Assembly: GCF_000020365.1 (NCBI RefSeq)
Contig: NC_012108.1
Coordinates: 1,922,001 to 1,986,000 of the forward strand
DNA: 64,000 nt
Direction of reading: 5' to 3'
From: Desulforapulum autotrophicum HRM2
GTDB taxonomy: Bacteria > Desulfobacterota > Desulfobacteria > Desulfobacterales > Desulfobacteraceae
The notes beneath the pieces were generated by a model. It was not told where the DNA came from. It saw nothing but the letters and a program-made list of their open reading frames with translations, and did no database searches. This document shows, piece after piece, positions 1-8,485 of this stretch. How positions within the stretch are numbered: the first letter of the stretch is position 1; every line of letters begins with the position of its first letter. Both the position numbers and the translations under genes were made by a program.

Positions 1-2
1 CA

Positions 3-2093
3 ATCGCCGTTATTGGTGCCTCGACCCAGAAGGGAAAAGTGGGCCATGATATCTTTGCCAATATTTTGTTTGGCGGTTTCAAGGGAACCATTTATCCAGT
101 TAATCCCAAAGCCAAATCAATCATTGGGGTGAAGTGTTACACCAGCGTGACCAATATCCCGGATCCCATTGATCTTGCCATGGTGATCCTTCCGCCAAAG
201 CTCGCCCTTAATGCGGTAAAAGAGTGTATTGCCAAAGGGGTAAAAGGGGTGGTGATCGTCTCTGCCGGCTTTAAAGAGGTCAGGGGAGAAGGTGCCGAGA
301 TTGAGGAGCAGATCAAGGCTGTGTGTCGCGCTGCCAATATTCGCCTGGTAGGTCCGAACTGCCTTGGTGTCATCAATCCTTCGCCCGATGTCTCCCTGAA
401 TGCAAGCTTTTCCAGCCGGATGCCGACGGCTGGAAATGTGTCATTTATTTCCCAGAGCGGGGCGCTTTGCACGGCGGTACTTGATTTTGCCGCAGACAAG
501 GGGTTTGGGTTCTCAAAGTTCATCTCCATTGGAAACAAGGCGGACGTGGATGAGCTCGATCTATTACGCTATTACCACAAGGATCCCAATACCGATGTGG
601 TCATGATTTATATGGAAGAACTTTCCCGGGGGGCTGAGGAGTTTATTTCCGAGGTAAGAGAGATGACATCAGGGGTGAATCCCACCCCGGTGATTGCCAT
701 TAAATCCGGTACTTCGGTTGCCGGAGCTGCGGCTGCCGCCTCCCATACTGGTGCCCTTGCAGGTTCAGACGCCATTTATGACTCTATTTTCTTTCAGTCC
801 GGGATTGTGCGGTGTCATACGGTCAACGAGCTATTTGATTATGCCCAGGCCCTTGCCGCTAAAAAAATACCCAACGGAGACAAGATTGCCATTGTTACCA
901 ATGCGGGTGGACCCGGCATCATTGCCACAGATATGAGCGAAAATTCCGGGCTGAGTCTTGCCCGTTTCTCAGATGAGACCATCTCTGAACTGCACAAGTA
1001 TCTGCCACCCACGGCAAATTTTCATAACCCAGTGGATGTGATCGGAGATGCGGCAAGGGACCGGTATGAAAACACTCTGGCCACTGTGCTCAGTGATCCC
1101 GGGGTGGATGGGGTTCTGATTATCCTGACTCCCCAGTCAATGACCGATGCCATGGGAACGGCCGAGGCCATTGTCAATATAGCAAGGAACGCCATCAAAC
1201 CCATTGTCTGTTCTTTCATGGGGGTGGTTGATGTGTCCGACGGGGTAAAACTTCTCCAGAGGAACCATGTGCCGGTATACCAGTTTCCGGAAAGTGCGGC
1301 CCGGGCCATGGGCGTTCTTTACCGAAGCAAACAATGGCTCTCAAGAAAAATTTTGCCGGAGTACGCTGTTGTCCATGATGTGGAGCGGGCAGGCAGGATT
1401 GTCCAGGATTGCATGGACAGGGGGCAGACCACCATGGGGGAACTTGACGGCAGCGAACTCCTTGCCTGTTATGGTTTTAAAACCCTTGACATGGCCCTTG
1501 CCAAAACCCGGGCCGAGGCAATACAGATTGCCGGGCGCATTGGTTACCCGGTAGTCATGAAGATCGTTTCCGAACAGATTCTTCACAAGTCCGATGCAAA
1601 GGCAGTAATGGTGGGGATTGTCACTCCGGATGAGGCAGGCGAGGCCTTTGATAAAATCATGGCAAACGCTGAGGCTTACAACTCCATGGCAAAGCTTGAC
1701 GGTGTCCTTGTTCAGGAGTCGGCAAAAAAAGGCAGGGAGGTTATCCTTGGAGTGAGTCGTGATGATGTGTTTGGACATGCAGTGATGTTCGGGTTGGGCG
1801 GAATTTTTGTGGAGGTTTATAAGGATGTGGTCTTCCGGATGGCGCCCATGGGACGAAATGTAGCAAGAAGAATGGTCAAGGGTATAAAGGGTTACCCCCT
1901 CCTTGCCGGAGTCAGGGGAGAAGCACCCGCAGACATTGAGGCCCTTGAGAAAAACCTTGTGAGTTTACGGGCCATGGTGACTGACTATCCAGTGATCAAG
2001 GAGCTTGATATCAACCCGTTGTTTGTCCATGAAGCGGGCGAGGGAACAACGGTTGCCGATGTTATCATCAAGTTTGAACCCCTGAAAAAATGA
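3..2093 (+). CDS. ADP-forming acetate/acyl-CoA synthetase (fused alpha-beta), 5' end outside window
   Basis: Converts acyl-CoA + ADP + Pi to free acid + CoA + ATP (or the reverse) in the cytoplasm; in anaerobes this yields ATP from acyl-CoA esters. The reading frame is open to the left edge, and the residues before the first GTG already read IAVIGASTQKGKVG, the start of the CoA-binding Rossmann domain. About ten N-terminal residues are therefore probably missing. Of the 696 visible residues, about 1-130 form the CoA-binding domain and 150-300 the succinyl-CoA-ligase-like domain, with the SHTGALAGSD loop carrying the histidine phosphorylated in this family. After a hinge, an ATP-grasp domain follows from about 470 (GYPVVMKIVSEQILHKSD, then ELDINPL near the end). 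Substrate preference cannot be read from sequence. The stop is followed by a repeat element, so it probably ends its own transcript. Confidence 0.9.
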   Translation: MAVIGASTQKGKVGHDIFANILFGGFKGTIYPVNPKAKSIIGVKCYTSVTNIPDPIDLAMVILPPKLALNAVKECIAKGVKGVVIVSAGFKEVRGEGAEIEEQIKAVCRAANIRLVGPNCLGVINPSPDVSLNASFSSRMPTAGNVSFISQSGALCTAVLDFAADKGFGFSKFISIGNKADVDELDLLRYYHKDPNTDVVMIYMEELSRGAEEFISEVREMTSGVNPTPVIAIKSGTSVAGAAAAASHTGALAGSDAIYDSIFFQSGIVRCHTVNELFDYAQALAAKKIPNGDKIAIVTNAGGPGIIATDMSENSGLSLARFSDETISELHKYLPPTANFHNPVDVIGDAARDRYENTLATVLSDPGVDGVLIILTPQSMTDAMGTAEAIVNIARNAIKPIVCSFMGVVDVSDGVKLLQRNHVPVYQFPESAARAMGVLYRSKQWLSRKILPEYAVVHDVERAGRIVQDCMDRGQTTMGELDGSELLACYGFKTLDMALAKTRAEAIQIAGRIGYPVVMKIVSEQILHKSDAKAVMVGIVTPDEAGEAFDKIMANAEAYNSMAKLDGVLVQESAKKGREVILGVSRDDVFGHAVMFGLGGIFVEVYKDVVFRMAPMGRNVARRMVKGIKGYPLLAGVRGEAPADIEALEKNLVSLRAMVTDYPVIKELDINPLFVHEAGEGTTVADVIIKFEPLKK

Positions 2094-2110
2094 GATTCCA
2101 AAAGGCGTAG

Positions 2111-2283
2111 GGATCACAGATGAAATAAGTTGAACAGAAATAGCGCCGACGAATCTATAAAATACGGTGGTTCATCTACACGGCGCATTAAAGGTTCAAT
2201 AGCAGGCCTATTGGGCCTTTGATGTTTTGATGTAGATGGACCAAAAGGCAAGCAATTTTGTTCAAGTTATAAAATTTGCGATC
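2111..2283. repeat. MITE-like repeat, copy A
   Basis: About 170 bp with near-inverted ends: ATAAGTTGAACAGAAAT at 2125-2141 and the reverse complement of an almost identical string at 2252-2270. An inner arm pair (CATCTACA around 2173, TGTAGATG at 2231-2238) extends the fold. The same ends and fragments of the middle recur at 60317-60478. No coding capacity is visible. It lies about 20 bp before the DUF1844 gene and could carry its promoter. Confidence 0.75.
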
Positions 2284-2305
2284 CTAAACAGGAAGGAGTA
2301 AAATT

Positions 2306-2614
2306 ATGTCTGAAGGAAAGGGTTTTACAATGAAAAACGGCCAGGGGCCGTCAGGTAAGGGCAAAAAAATGCCGACCGTGGATTTTTCCACCTTTATTCT
2401 TTCCCTCTACTCCTCTGCCCTGGTGCAGTTGGGTGAAATGGAAGACCCAACTACCGGGCAGAAGGGTAAAAATCTTGATCTTGGACGGCAGACCATCGAC
2501 ATGATCGTGATGCTTGAGGAAAAAACCCGGGGAAACCTTGACAATGATGAGGCCAACCTGATTAAGAGCCTTGTCCATGAAGTCCGTTTGGCGTTTGTAA
2601 GGGCCAAGGGGTGA
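2306..2614 (+). CDS. DUF1844 family protein
   Basis: Small soluble protein of 102 residues with the DUF1844 core: VDFSTFILSLYSSALVQLGE, then a helical C-terminus with LDLGRQTIDMIVMLEEKT and an LV-E-R ending. The family is common in deltaproteobacteria and has no known function. A good Shine-Dalgarno (GGAAGGAG) precedes the ATG. The stop overlaps the GTG start of ispE (GTGA), so the two are translationally coupled. Reliable as a gene, unknown in role. Confidence 0.85.
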   Translation: MSEGKGFTMKNGQGPSGKGKKMPTVDFSTFILSLYSSALVQLGEMEDPTTGQKGKNLDLGRQTIDMIVMLEEKTRGNLDNDEANLIKSLVHEVRLAFVRAKG

Positions 2615-3516
2615 TTGAACGGGCGTTTTCACCGGCAAAGATCAATCTCTTTCTTTATGTGACCAGCAGAAGAGATGACCGATACCACGAGCTTTACACC
2701 CTGATGACCTGCCTTGATTTTGGTGACCGTCTATCCTTTGATTATACCTGTCCGGGCGTGGCTGTTGTCTGTGACCACCCGGATGTGCCGGAAGATTGTA
2801 CCAATCTGGTTCACAGGGCAGCCACCCTTTTTTTTGACGCATTTTCCAGAATTAAACCTTTTTGCAAAAAAAAGACCGGGGTTTGTGTGTCTATTCATAA
2901 AAAGATCCCTGTGGGTGCGGGTCTGGGGGGAGGCAGTTCCAACGCTGCAGTCACCCTGCAGGTTCTCAACCGACGGTTTGGTTCGCCCTTTTCTAAACAG
3001 GCCCTCATGGCCATGGGGCTCAAGCTGGGAACAGATGTGCCTTTTTTTATCCATGGCGGGCCGGCCCTTGCCCGGGGAGTGGGTGAACAACTCTTAATCT
3101 GTGCGCCGCTTCTGCCATACCATGTGGTTGTATATTTTCCAGGGCTTAGTGTCCGAACCTCACTGGTTTATGAAAATGTCAATTTGGCATTGACAAAAAA
3201 GGTAAAAACGAATAATAATGCTGTTTTAAATGCTCATGGGAAAGGCCAACCCCTGGATGTTAAAGGGCTTTTGCACAATGATCTTGAACCGGTTGCCTGC
3301 AGGATTTACCCTGCTCTTATCCGGGTAAGGGAAGATATGGCCGGATTTAAGCCGGATGGGTTGCTTATGACGGGCAGTGGTTCTTCTTATTTTGCGCTTT
3401 TTTCCGATGGCTTAAAGGCTCAGCAGGCCTTTAAGCTTCTGTCGGAAACAACAGATGAACCCCATGGGCGTGTGTTCATGGCATCATTTTTAAAGGGCAA
3501 TGATTTTACAGAATAA
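2611..3516 (+). CDS. ispE: 4-diphosphocytidyl-2-C-methyl-D-erythritol kinase
   Basis: Phosphorylates the 2-hydroxyl of CDP-methylerythritol with ATP in the methylerythritol phosphate route to isoprenoids. GHMP-kinase fold of 301 residues, the usual length. FSPAKINLFLYV at the N-terminus carries the substrate-side Lys, PVGAGLGGGSSNAAV (about residues 97-111) is the glycine-rich ATP loop, and LLMTGSGSSYFALF near the C-terminus is GHMP motif III. The start is a GTG overlapping the preceding stop. The window also carries dxr and uppS, so this pathway is represented at three separate loci. A tRNA gene follows 14 nt after the stop. Confidence 0.95.
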   Translation: MIERAFSPAKINLFLYVTSRRDDRYHELYTLMTCLDFGDRLSFDYTCPGVAVVCDHPDVPEDCTNLVHRAATLFFDAFSRIKPFCKKKTGVCVSIHKKIPVGAGLGGGSSNAAVTLQVLNRRFGSPFSKQALMAMGLKLGTDVPFFIHGGPALARGVGEQLLICAPLLPYHVVVYFPGLSVRTSLVYENVNLALTKKVKTNNNAVLNAHGKGQPLDVKGLLHNDLEPVACRIYPALIRVREDMAGFKPDGLLMTGSGSSYFALFSDGLKAQQAFKLLSETTDEPHGRVFMASFLKGNDFTE

Positions 3517-3529
3517 TGCTTAATTTTGT

Positions 3530-3604
3530 TGGGGCGTCGTCAAGTGGTAAGACACAGGATTTTGATTCCTGCATTCGGAGGTTCGAACCCTCCCGCCCCA
3601 GCCA
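3530..3604 (+). tRNA. tRNA-Gln (anticodon TTG)
   Basis: Full cloverleaf by eye: acceptor TGGGGCG/CGCCCCA, anticodon stem CAGGA/TCCTG around loop TTTTGAT (anticodon TTG at 3562-3564), T-arm GGAGG-TTCGAAC-CCTCC. Discriminator G and an encoded CCA end at 3604. It lies between ispE and the repeat in front of prs, with only about 13 nt to the repeat. Confidence 0.95.
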
Positions 3605-3617
3605 GTAACAATTAAAT

Positions 3618-3704
3618 AACCGGCGTGGTTGGAGCAGGATGTATGCTTTGACCGCAACGAATGATGAAACGCCTCTGATTGCAATGCTTCGGTGGGAGTT
3701 TCAT
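3618..3704 (+). repeat. Dispersed leader repeat, copy 1 (upstream of prs)
   Basis: An 87-bp member of a family with other copies at 11274, 34157 (minus), 51737, 62294 (minus) and 28271 (minus, partial). Stem I is GGTTGGAGC (3627-3635) with GCTTTGACC (3645-3653). A second stem pairs ATGAAACGCC with the terminal GGGAGTTTCAT. It starts about 13 nt after the tRNA and ends 17 nt before the prs ATG, so it forms most of the prs leader. Confidence 0.85.
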
Positions 3705-3721
3705 ATGAAAAGAGAATTTAT

Positions 3722-4660
3722 ATGAACGGTATATCGGTTTTTTCAGGAAATTCTAATCCTGCGCTTTCACAAAAGATCTCTGAGTATCTTGCAAGACCCC
3801 TTGGAAAAACCAAGCTGAACCGATTCAGTGACGGTGAAATTCAGGTGGAGATCCATGAGAATGTCAGAAAACGGGAAGTTTTTATTATTCAGTCCACCTG
3901 CGCTCCGGTAAATGATAATTTGATGGAGCTTTTACTTATGGTGGATGCCCTGAAAAGGTCGTCTGCCAGCCCTATAACGGCGGTTATTCCCTATTTTGGT
4001 TATTCCCGCCAGGATAAAAAAGTTGCACCCAGGGTGCCCATCAGTGCCAAGTTGGTAGCTGATCTGCTTACCAACAGCGGTGTGCACCGGGTTATCACCC
4101 TTGATCTGCATGCAGGTCAAATCCAGGGTTTCTTCAGTATCCCTGTGGATAATCTTTATGCAGCTCCCATTCTGCTTGAGCACATCCGGAACAATTATAA
4201 CGGAGATCTTGTCGTTGTCTCTCCAGATGCGGGCGGTGTGGAACGTGCCAGGGCCTTTGCAAAACGCCTCCATGCAGGCTTGGCCATTGTAGATAAGCGA
4301 AGAAGTGCACCCAACCAGGCAAAGGCCATGGCTATTATCGGAGATGTGGAGGGAAAGACAGCCATTATCCTTGATGACATGGTTGATACGGCTGGAACCC
4401 TTACCGAGGCTGCAGGGGTTATCAAGGCCAAGGGGGCAAAGGAGGTTCACGCCTGTTGCACCCATCCTGTTCTTTCCGGGCCGGCCGTTGAAAGGATAAA
4501 CAACTCTTCACTGGACACACTTGTCGTGACGGATACGATTCCTTTGTCTGAAGAGGCCAAGCTTTGTGGAAAGATAGATACCGTCAGTATTGCAAGGCTT
4601 GTTAGTGAGGCAATCATACGTAGTTACAGGGGCGATTCTGTAAATTCTCTTTTTGTATAA
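3722..4660 (+). CDS. prs: Ribose-phosphate pyrophosphokinase
   Basis: Makes PRPP from ribose 5-phosphate and ATP for nucleotide, His and Trp synthesis. 312 residues, the standard class I length. Visible are the ATP-binding [15 protein letters not shown] region, the [13 protein letters not shown] Mg/ATP segment with its conserved Asp and His, and the PRPP loop [11 protein letters not shown] (about residues 216-226). An in-frame upstream GTG at 3692 would add ten residues, but they fall inside the repeat. The ATG at 3722 gives the canonical N-terminus [12 protein letters not shown]. rplY and pth follow in the usual prs-ctc-pth order. Confidence 0.96.
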   Translation: MNGISVFSGNSNPALSQKISEYLARPLGKTKLNRFSDGEIQVEIHENVRKREVFIIQSTCAPVNDNLMELLLMVDALKRSSASPITAVIPYFGYSRQDKKVAPRVPISAKLVADLLTNSGVHRVITLDLHAGQIQGFFSIPVDNLYAAPILLEHIRNNYNGDLVVVSPDAGGVERARAFAKRLHAGLAIVDKRRSAPNQAKAMAIIGDVEGKTAIILDDMVDTAGTLTEAAGVIKAKGAKEVHACCTHPVLSGPAVERINNSSLDTLVVTDTIPLSEEAKLCGKIDTVSIARLVSEAIIRSYRGDSVNSLFV

Positions 4661-4710
4661 AAAACATAGTTATCAGGCTGCATTGTCATGCAGATACGGA
4701 GGTTAGAAAT

Positions 4711-5361
4711 TTGGAACTAATAGATTTAAAAGCTGAACCCAGAAAGGGCAGGGGCAAAAGTGCCGCCCGGCACCTTAGAAATAATGACGCTGTTCCGGCA
4801 GTACTTTACGGCGCTAAGATGGATTCCATGCCTATTTCGGTGTCAACCCTTGATCTTACGACCATGGTAAGAGTTCATGGATCATCTGGATTGTTTATCA
4901 ATCTTGCCATTAACGGAGATACGGTACCTTCAAGAACCGTCATGCTCAAAGAAATCCAGATGGATACCTTTGATCTCAAGTATCTCCATGTTGATTTCCA
5001 GGCCATCAATGTGAGTGAAAAGATTACCATTTCAGTTCCTGTGGAAGCCGTTGGTGAATCTGTCGGGGTCAAGGCCGGTGGTATGATCCAGTTAATCCGC
5101 CGGGAACTTGATATTATCTGCAAGCCTGGGGATATGCCGGAGGTGATTCAAATTGACACCACTGACCTTGAGGTTGGTGACTCCGTCCACGTTGAGGAGA
5201 TAGATCTGGGTGCCGACGTTGAAATTCCCCATGATGTTAACTTTACCGTCCTCACCGTTGTACCGCCCACAAGCGATGTGGAAGAAGAGGAAGGTGATGA
5301 AGATCTTGAAGAAGATGTAGAAGAAACAGCAGCAGAAGAAGAAGAGGGCGTGGAAGAGTAG
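4711..5361 (+). CDS. rplY: 50S ribosomal protein L25 / Ctc family
   Basis: Binds 5S rRNA in the large subunit. Long (Ctc/TL5) form of 216 residues: an N-terminal L25 barrel (LKAEPRKGRGKSAARHLR, VPAVLYG) and a C-terminal beta domain, then a strongly acidic tail from about residue 190, almost all Glu and Asp. The start is TTG at 4711, fixed by a GGAGG Shine-Dalgarno 6-7 nt upstream and by the conserved beginning. It lies between prs and pth as in many bacteria. Confidence 0.95.
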   Translation: MELIDLKAEPRKGRGKSAARHLRNNDAVPAVLYGAKMDSMPISVSTLDLTTMVRVHGSSGLFINLAINGDTVPSRTVMLKEIQMDTFDLKYLHVDFQAINVSEKITISVPVEAVGESVGVKAGGMIQLIRRELDIICKPGDMPEVIQIDTTDLEVGDSVHVEEIDLGADVEIPHDVNFTVLTVVPPTSDVEEEEGDEDLEEDVEETAAEEEEGVEE

Positions 5362-5370
5362 CCCCAGGTT

Positions 5371-5952
5371 ATGGCTGACAATCAGATTTTCATGGTGGCG
5401 GGTCTGGGAAATCCCGGTAGGAATTATGCCCAGACCCGCCATAATATCGGTTTCCTCGTTGCACAATCCCTTGTTGCTACCCATGGGCTCCCGCCTGAAA
5501 AAAATCGCTTTAATTCAAGTTATACCAGGGGTGTGATTAACGGGCTCAATGTTGTCGTTGCAAGACCCCAGGCGTACATGAACAGAAGTGGACCACCCGT
5601 TCAGCAGCTTGCCGCATACTTTAAAATTCAAACTCGGAACATTATTGTTGTCCACGATGACCTTGATCTTGATTTCGGCCGTATGCTCATTGCCGTCAAT
5701 CGGGGACATGGCGGTCATAACGGTATCCGCTCGATAATTGAAGCCTTGGGTACAAAGGAGTTTAATCGGGTCAGGGTCGGTGTCGGGCGTCCCCAGGGTG
5801 ACCAGGAAGTGACGGGTCATGTTTTGGGACGGTTTGCTCCTTCTGAGGCCTGCGATCTTGACCGGCTTATCTCCCTGGGTGTTGATGCCTGTTTGGCCAT
5901 CATGGAGCGCGGTGTGTCTGCTGCCATGAATCTTTACAATGCCCGTGATTAG
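5371..5952 (+). CDS. pth: Peptidyl-tRNA hydrolase
   Basis: Cleaves the ester bond of peptidyl-tRNA released by abortive translation. 193 residues, normal length. MVAGLGNPGRNYAQTRHNIGF contains the catalytic His in RHNIGF, and VHDDLDLDFGR and GGHNGIRSI are the other family signatures. It begins 9 nt after the rplY stop and is presumably co-transcribed with it. Confidence 0.96.
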   Translation: MADNQIFMVAGLGNPGRNYAQTRHNIGFLVAQSLVATHGLPPEKNRFNSSYTRGVINGLNVVVARPQAYMNRSGPPVQQLAAYFKIQTRNIIVVHDDLDLDFGRMLIAVNRGHGGHNGIRSIIEALGTKEFNRVRVGVGRPQGDQEVTGHVLGRFAPSEACDLDRLISLGVDACLAIMERGVSAAMNLYNARD

Positions 5953-6080
5953 TCCCCATGATCAAACAAGGGTTTTTCTTTTTTTGTTTTCCATTTGATT
6001 CCTGTGTGAGTATATGCTATATTACTCAACCATGGCCGTATTGTTTTCTAAAACAATCTAAAAAAAGAGTGGTGGTTTGT

Positions 6081-6608
6081 ATGGGGGAAAAAGTAAAGCA
6101 GGAACCAGGTGCTAAAACTTGGAAGAAAGAGTTTCTAAAGGGTGATATGGCAGTTTATCCGGCCCATGGCGTAGGATGTATTGAGTCCATTGAGTCCAAA
6201 GAGATAAACGGCGAAAACATGAACTTTTACATGATGAAGATCGTTGATAACGGCATGGTGATCATGATTCCGACAGCCAATGTCGAATCAGTGGGCTTAA
6301 GGGAGGTCATTAAGCAAAAGGACGTTCCCGAGGTTTACAGGATCATGCAGGAAAAGGGACCAGATCTTGACAAACAGACCTGGAATCGAAGATACCGTGA
6401 ATACATGGATAAAATCAAGACTGGGTCCATCTACGACATTGCCGAAGTCTTTCGCGATCTTTTTCAGCTAAAGCTTGAAAAGGACCTCTCCTTTGGTGAG
6501 AGGAAACTTCTCGATACGGCCCAGAACCTTCTGGTCCAGGAACTGTCCATGGCAAAGAATATGGATGAAGCAGCCATGATGACGGAGATCGAGCAGTTAT
6601 TTAACTAA
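6081..6608 (+). CDS. carD: CarD/CdnL-type RNA polymerase-binding regulator
   Basis: CarD-family proteins bind the RNA polymerase beta subunit and stabilise open complexes, notably at rRNA promoters. The 175-residue product has the Tudor-like RNAP-interaction domain (GDMAVYPAHGVGCIESIE, about residues 22-40) and the helical DNA-binding C-terminus (ASP-rich YDIAEVFRDL, LSFGERKLLDTA). The frame is open upstream to 5958, but that stretch is low-complexity Phe/Cys. The ATG at 6081 gives a normal family N-terminus. A strong terminator follows. Confidence 0.88.
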   Translation: MGEKVKQEPGAKTWKKEFLKGDMAVYPAHGVGCIESIESKEINGENMNFYMMKIVDNGMVIMIPTANVESVGLREVIKQKDVPEVYRIMQEKGPDLDKQTWNRRYREYMDKIKTGSIYDIAEVFRDLFQLKLEKDLSFGERKLLDTAQNLLVQELSMAKNMDEAAMMTEIEQLFN

Positions 6609-6644
6609 GGTTTTGTTAGCCACACAGAAAAGGCCATAAATTTC

Positions 6645-6682
6645 AGACCGATAGGCAATCCGATGTCTATCGGTCTTTTTTT
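6645..6682 (+). terminator. Rho-independent terminator after carD
   Basis: Perfect 10-bp stem AGACCGATAG/CTATCGGTCT with a 12-nt loop, followed by seven T residues. It ends the carD transcript and separates it from rluD. Confidence 0.9.
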
Positions 6683-6712
6683 ATTCCGTGGGGTTGTAAA
6701 AAGAGGGGCAGG

Positions 6713-7654
6713 GTGAATCTAAAGATCGAAATTTCAGAGGCGCTCATGGGCAGAAGGCTGGACCTTGTTGTTGCGGATGTTGTCCATGACACTACCCGGG
6801 GAGCTGTGGTGCGGGCCATTGAAAAAGGGCTTATCCTTGTTTCGGGCAATCGAAAAAAACCGGCCTACCGGGTAAAACCGGGTGAGGTGGTTTGTGGCAG
6901 TCTTGGGTCTGAATCAGAGATAGAGTCCAAACCCCGTGCCGAATCCATCAGCCTTGATTTTCTCCATGAAGATCAATGGATTGTTGTGGTCAACAAGCCT
7001 GCGGGAATGGTGGTTCACCCGGGGGCTGGAAATTCGAGCGGAACCCTTTTAAATGCCCTGCTGCACCATTTCCCGAGCCTGACTGACACCCACTGTGATC
7101 CACCCCTGCGGGGAGGGATTGTGCATAGGCTTGATAAGGATACAAGTGGTACCATTGTTGTTGCAAAGAGCAAAAAAGCCTATGAATTCCTGCAAAAGGA
7201 GTTCAGATTCCGGCGGGTCGAAAAACGATATATAGCCCTTGCAACGGGAATCATAACCGAAACGCAGGGCCGCATTACCCTGCCCATTGGTCGTCATCCC
7301 ATCCATCGAAAGCGTATGGCTGTCAATACGGAAAGGGCAAGACCGGCTGAAACCCTGTGGCGAGTCCTGGGACAAATGGCGGGTCACACCCTTTTGGATG
7401 TGGGACTGAAAACAGGTAGGACCCATCAGATCCGGGTCCATTTCCGTGCCCTGGGCCATCCCCTTGCCGGGGATAGGGTGTATGGCTTTCGTGGAAAACA
7501 ATCCGCTCGTGCACCCCGGCAGATGCTACATGCCGGAACCCTGGGATTCAGGCATCCCTGGTCTGGAAAGCGCGTTGAATTTACGGCTCCCCTTCCAGAA
7601 GATATGGTTGAGGTGCTTGAACGGCTAAACCGGGGACCGCTCTCTTTTTTGTGA
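6713..7654 (+). CDS. rluD: RluA/RluD family rRNA pseudouridine synthase
   Basis: Isomerises uridines, in RluD those of 23S rRNA helix 69. 313 residues: N-terminal S4 RNA-binding domain (MGRRLDLVVADV...ALMG, to about 80) and a catalytic domain with GIVHRLDKDTSGTIVVAK (about 133-150), which holds the catalytic Asp. LKTGRTHQIRVHFRALGHPLAGD is the second family motif. The start is a GTG at 6713 behind AGAGGGGCAGG. Whether it modifies the RluD, RluA or RluC sites cannot be decided here; the S4 domain argues against RluA. Confidence 0.9.
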   Translation: MNLKIEISEALMGRRLDLVVADVVHDTTRGAVVRAIEKGLILVSGNRKKPAYRVKPGEVVCGSLGSESEIESKPRAESISLDFLHEDQWIVVVNKPAGMVVHPGAGNSSGTLLNALLHHFPSLTDTHCDPPLRGGIVHRLDKDTSGTIVVAKSKKAYEFLQKEFRFRRVEKRYIALATGIITETQGRITLPIGRHPIHRKRMAVNTERARPAETLWRVLGQMAGHTLLDVGLKTGRTHQIRVHFRALGHPLAGDRVYGFRGKQSARAPRQMLHAGTLGFRHPWSGKRVEFTAPLPEDMVEVLERLNRGPLSFL

Positions 7655-7696
7655 TTCGGGTATGGATGGCTTACCCTGGAATATCATGGTCTTTTC

Positions 7697-8143
7697 TCAG
7701 GCCAGAATCTCCCCATCTGAAAATTCAAGAATTTCGCCATTAAAGTCAATGACGGTGTAACCGCCTGCCTCATCCTTTGCCCTCACAAGGCAATCAATGG
7801 TCGTATTGTCTTTTTTTAGCGTCAGGGTACATGCCCCATTCTCGTTCGGGGTGGAGACTTCAATGAATTTTTTTTCAGCGGCAAGGACTTTAAAGCTTTC
7901 CGACGCCTTTTCAAGTGCCAGAATCCGATTAAAGGCCGCCGGATCAATGGCCTTTATCTCTTGTCTCAACGCCTTTATCATTTCATTCTTTTCAGCGATA
8001 ACCTTGATCGTCTTTTCCATTTCCTCCCGATGGGCGGATGGGATGGAAAGGAGAATCTGCCTCTGGATGTCAATGTCGGCTTCAATATAATTAATTTTTC
8101 TCAGAAAATCGTGTACCTTCTGACTCATAATGTTCCCAATCAT
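7697..8143 (-). CDS. Uncharacterised helical protein
   Basis: Not recognised. 148 residues (143 from the alternative ATG at 8128, which has a GGGA 6-9 nt upstream). Residues 10-90 are charged and heptad-like, rich in Glu, Lys, Ile and Ala, and probably form a long helical hairpin or coiled coil. The C-terminal third looks like a small beta domain (ACTLTLKKDNTTIDCLV, GGYTVIDFNGEILEF). No signal peptide or membrane segment. It is convergent with rluD and alone on its strand here. Codon usage resembles its neighbours, so it is probably a real gene. Confidence 0.7.
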   Translation of the reverse strand: MIGNIMSQKVHDFLRKINYIEADIDIQRQILLSIPSAHREEMEKTIKVIAEKNEMIKALRQEIKAIDPAAFNRILALEKASESFKVLAAEKKFIEVSTPNENGACTLTLKKDNTTIDCLVRAKDEAGGYTVIDFNGEILEFSDGEILA

Positions 8144-8485
8144 TTTAATTGTTTGATTCCCTGGGTGATGCTTCCAGGTTTTGTGTAAGCGAAAGCATAC
8201 CTTTTTTTAATTGGGAATTCAACCTTTGGAAAATTAAGGGCCATTGTATGGACATTGACAAATTCGCAAAACCCTTATCTGTGTATGCTTGGCACACCAA
8301 TGGTGAAACGAATTAAGTGACGATTGTCTAAAATACCATTTCTGGTTCGATTTTTTCTTGACACAATTCCAGTCAGACAATAAGTAGAATGAAATTGTTT
8401 GATATAGTTTTAATTGGTTTTTATTGGTTCTTTCTATCTTGCTTAAGATTTAAAATCGGTTTTACCCGACTAGGAGGCTTTTTAG
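8144..8485. other. Gene-free stretch, divergent leader of fdhA1
   Basis: 342 bp, A/T-rich, between the unknown minus-strand gene and fdhA1. A TTGACA occurs at 8358-8363 but has no convincing -10 box at normal spacing (TAGAAT at 8385 is too far). AGGAGG at 8472-8477 is the fdhA1 ribosome-binding site. No ORF or strong hairpin was seen. Confidence 0.5.

Noticed and set aside
5958-6080. N-terminal extension of carD to 5958
   Set aside because: The extra 41 residues are Phe/Cys-rich and not part of the CarD fold; ATG 6081 gives the normal start.
8358-8390. A sigma70 promoter for fdhA1 at TTGACA 8358
   Set aside because: The only good -10 candidate (TAGAAT) is 21 nt away, outside usual spacing, so not annotated as a promoter.
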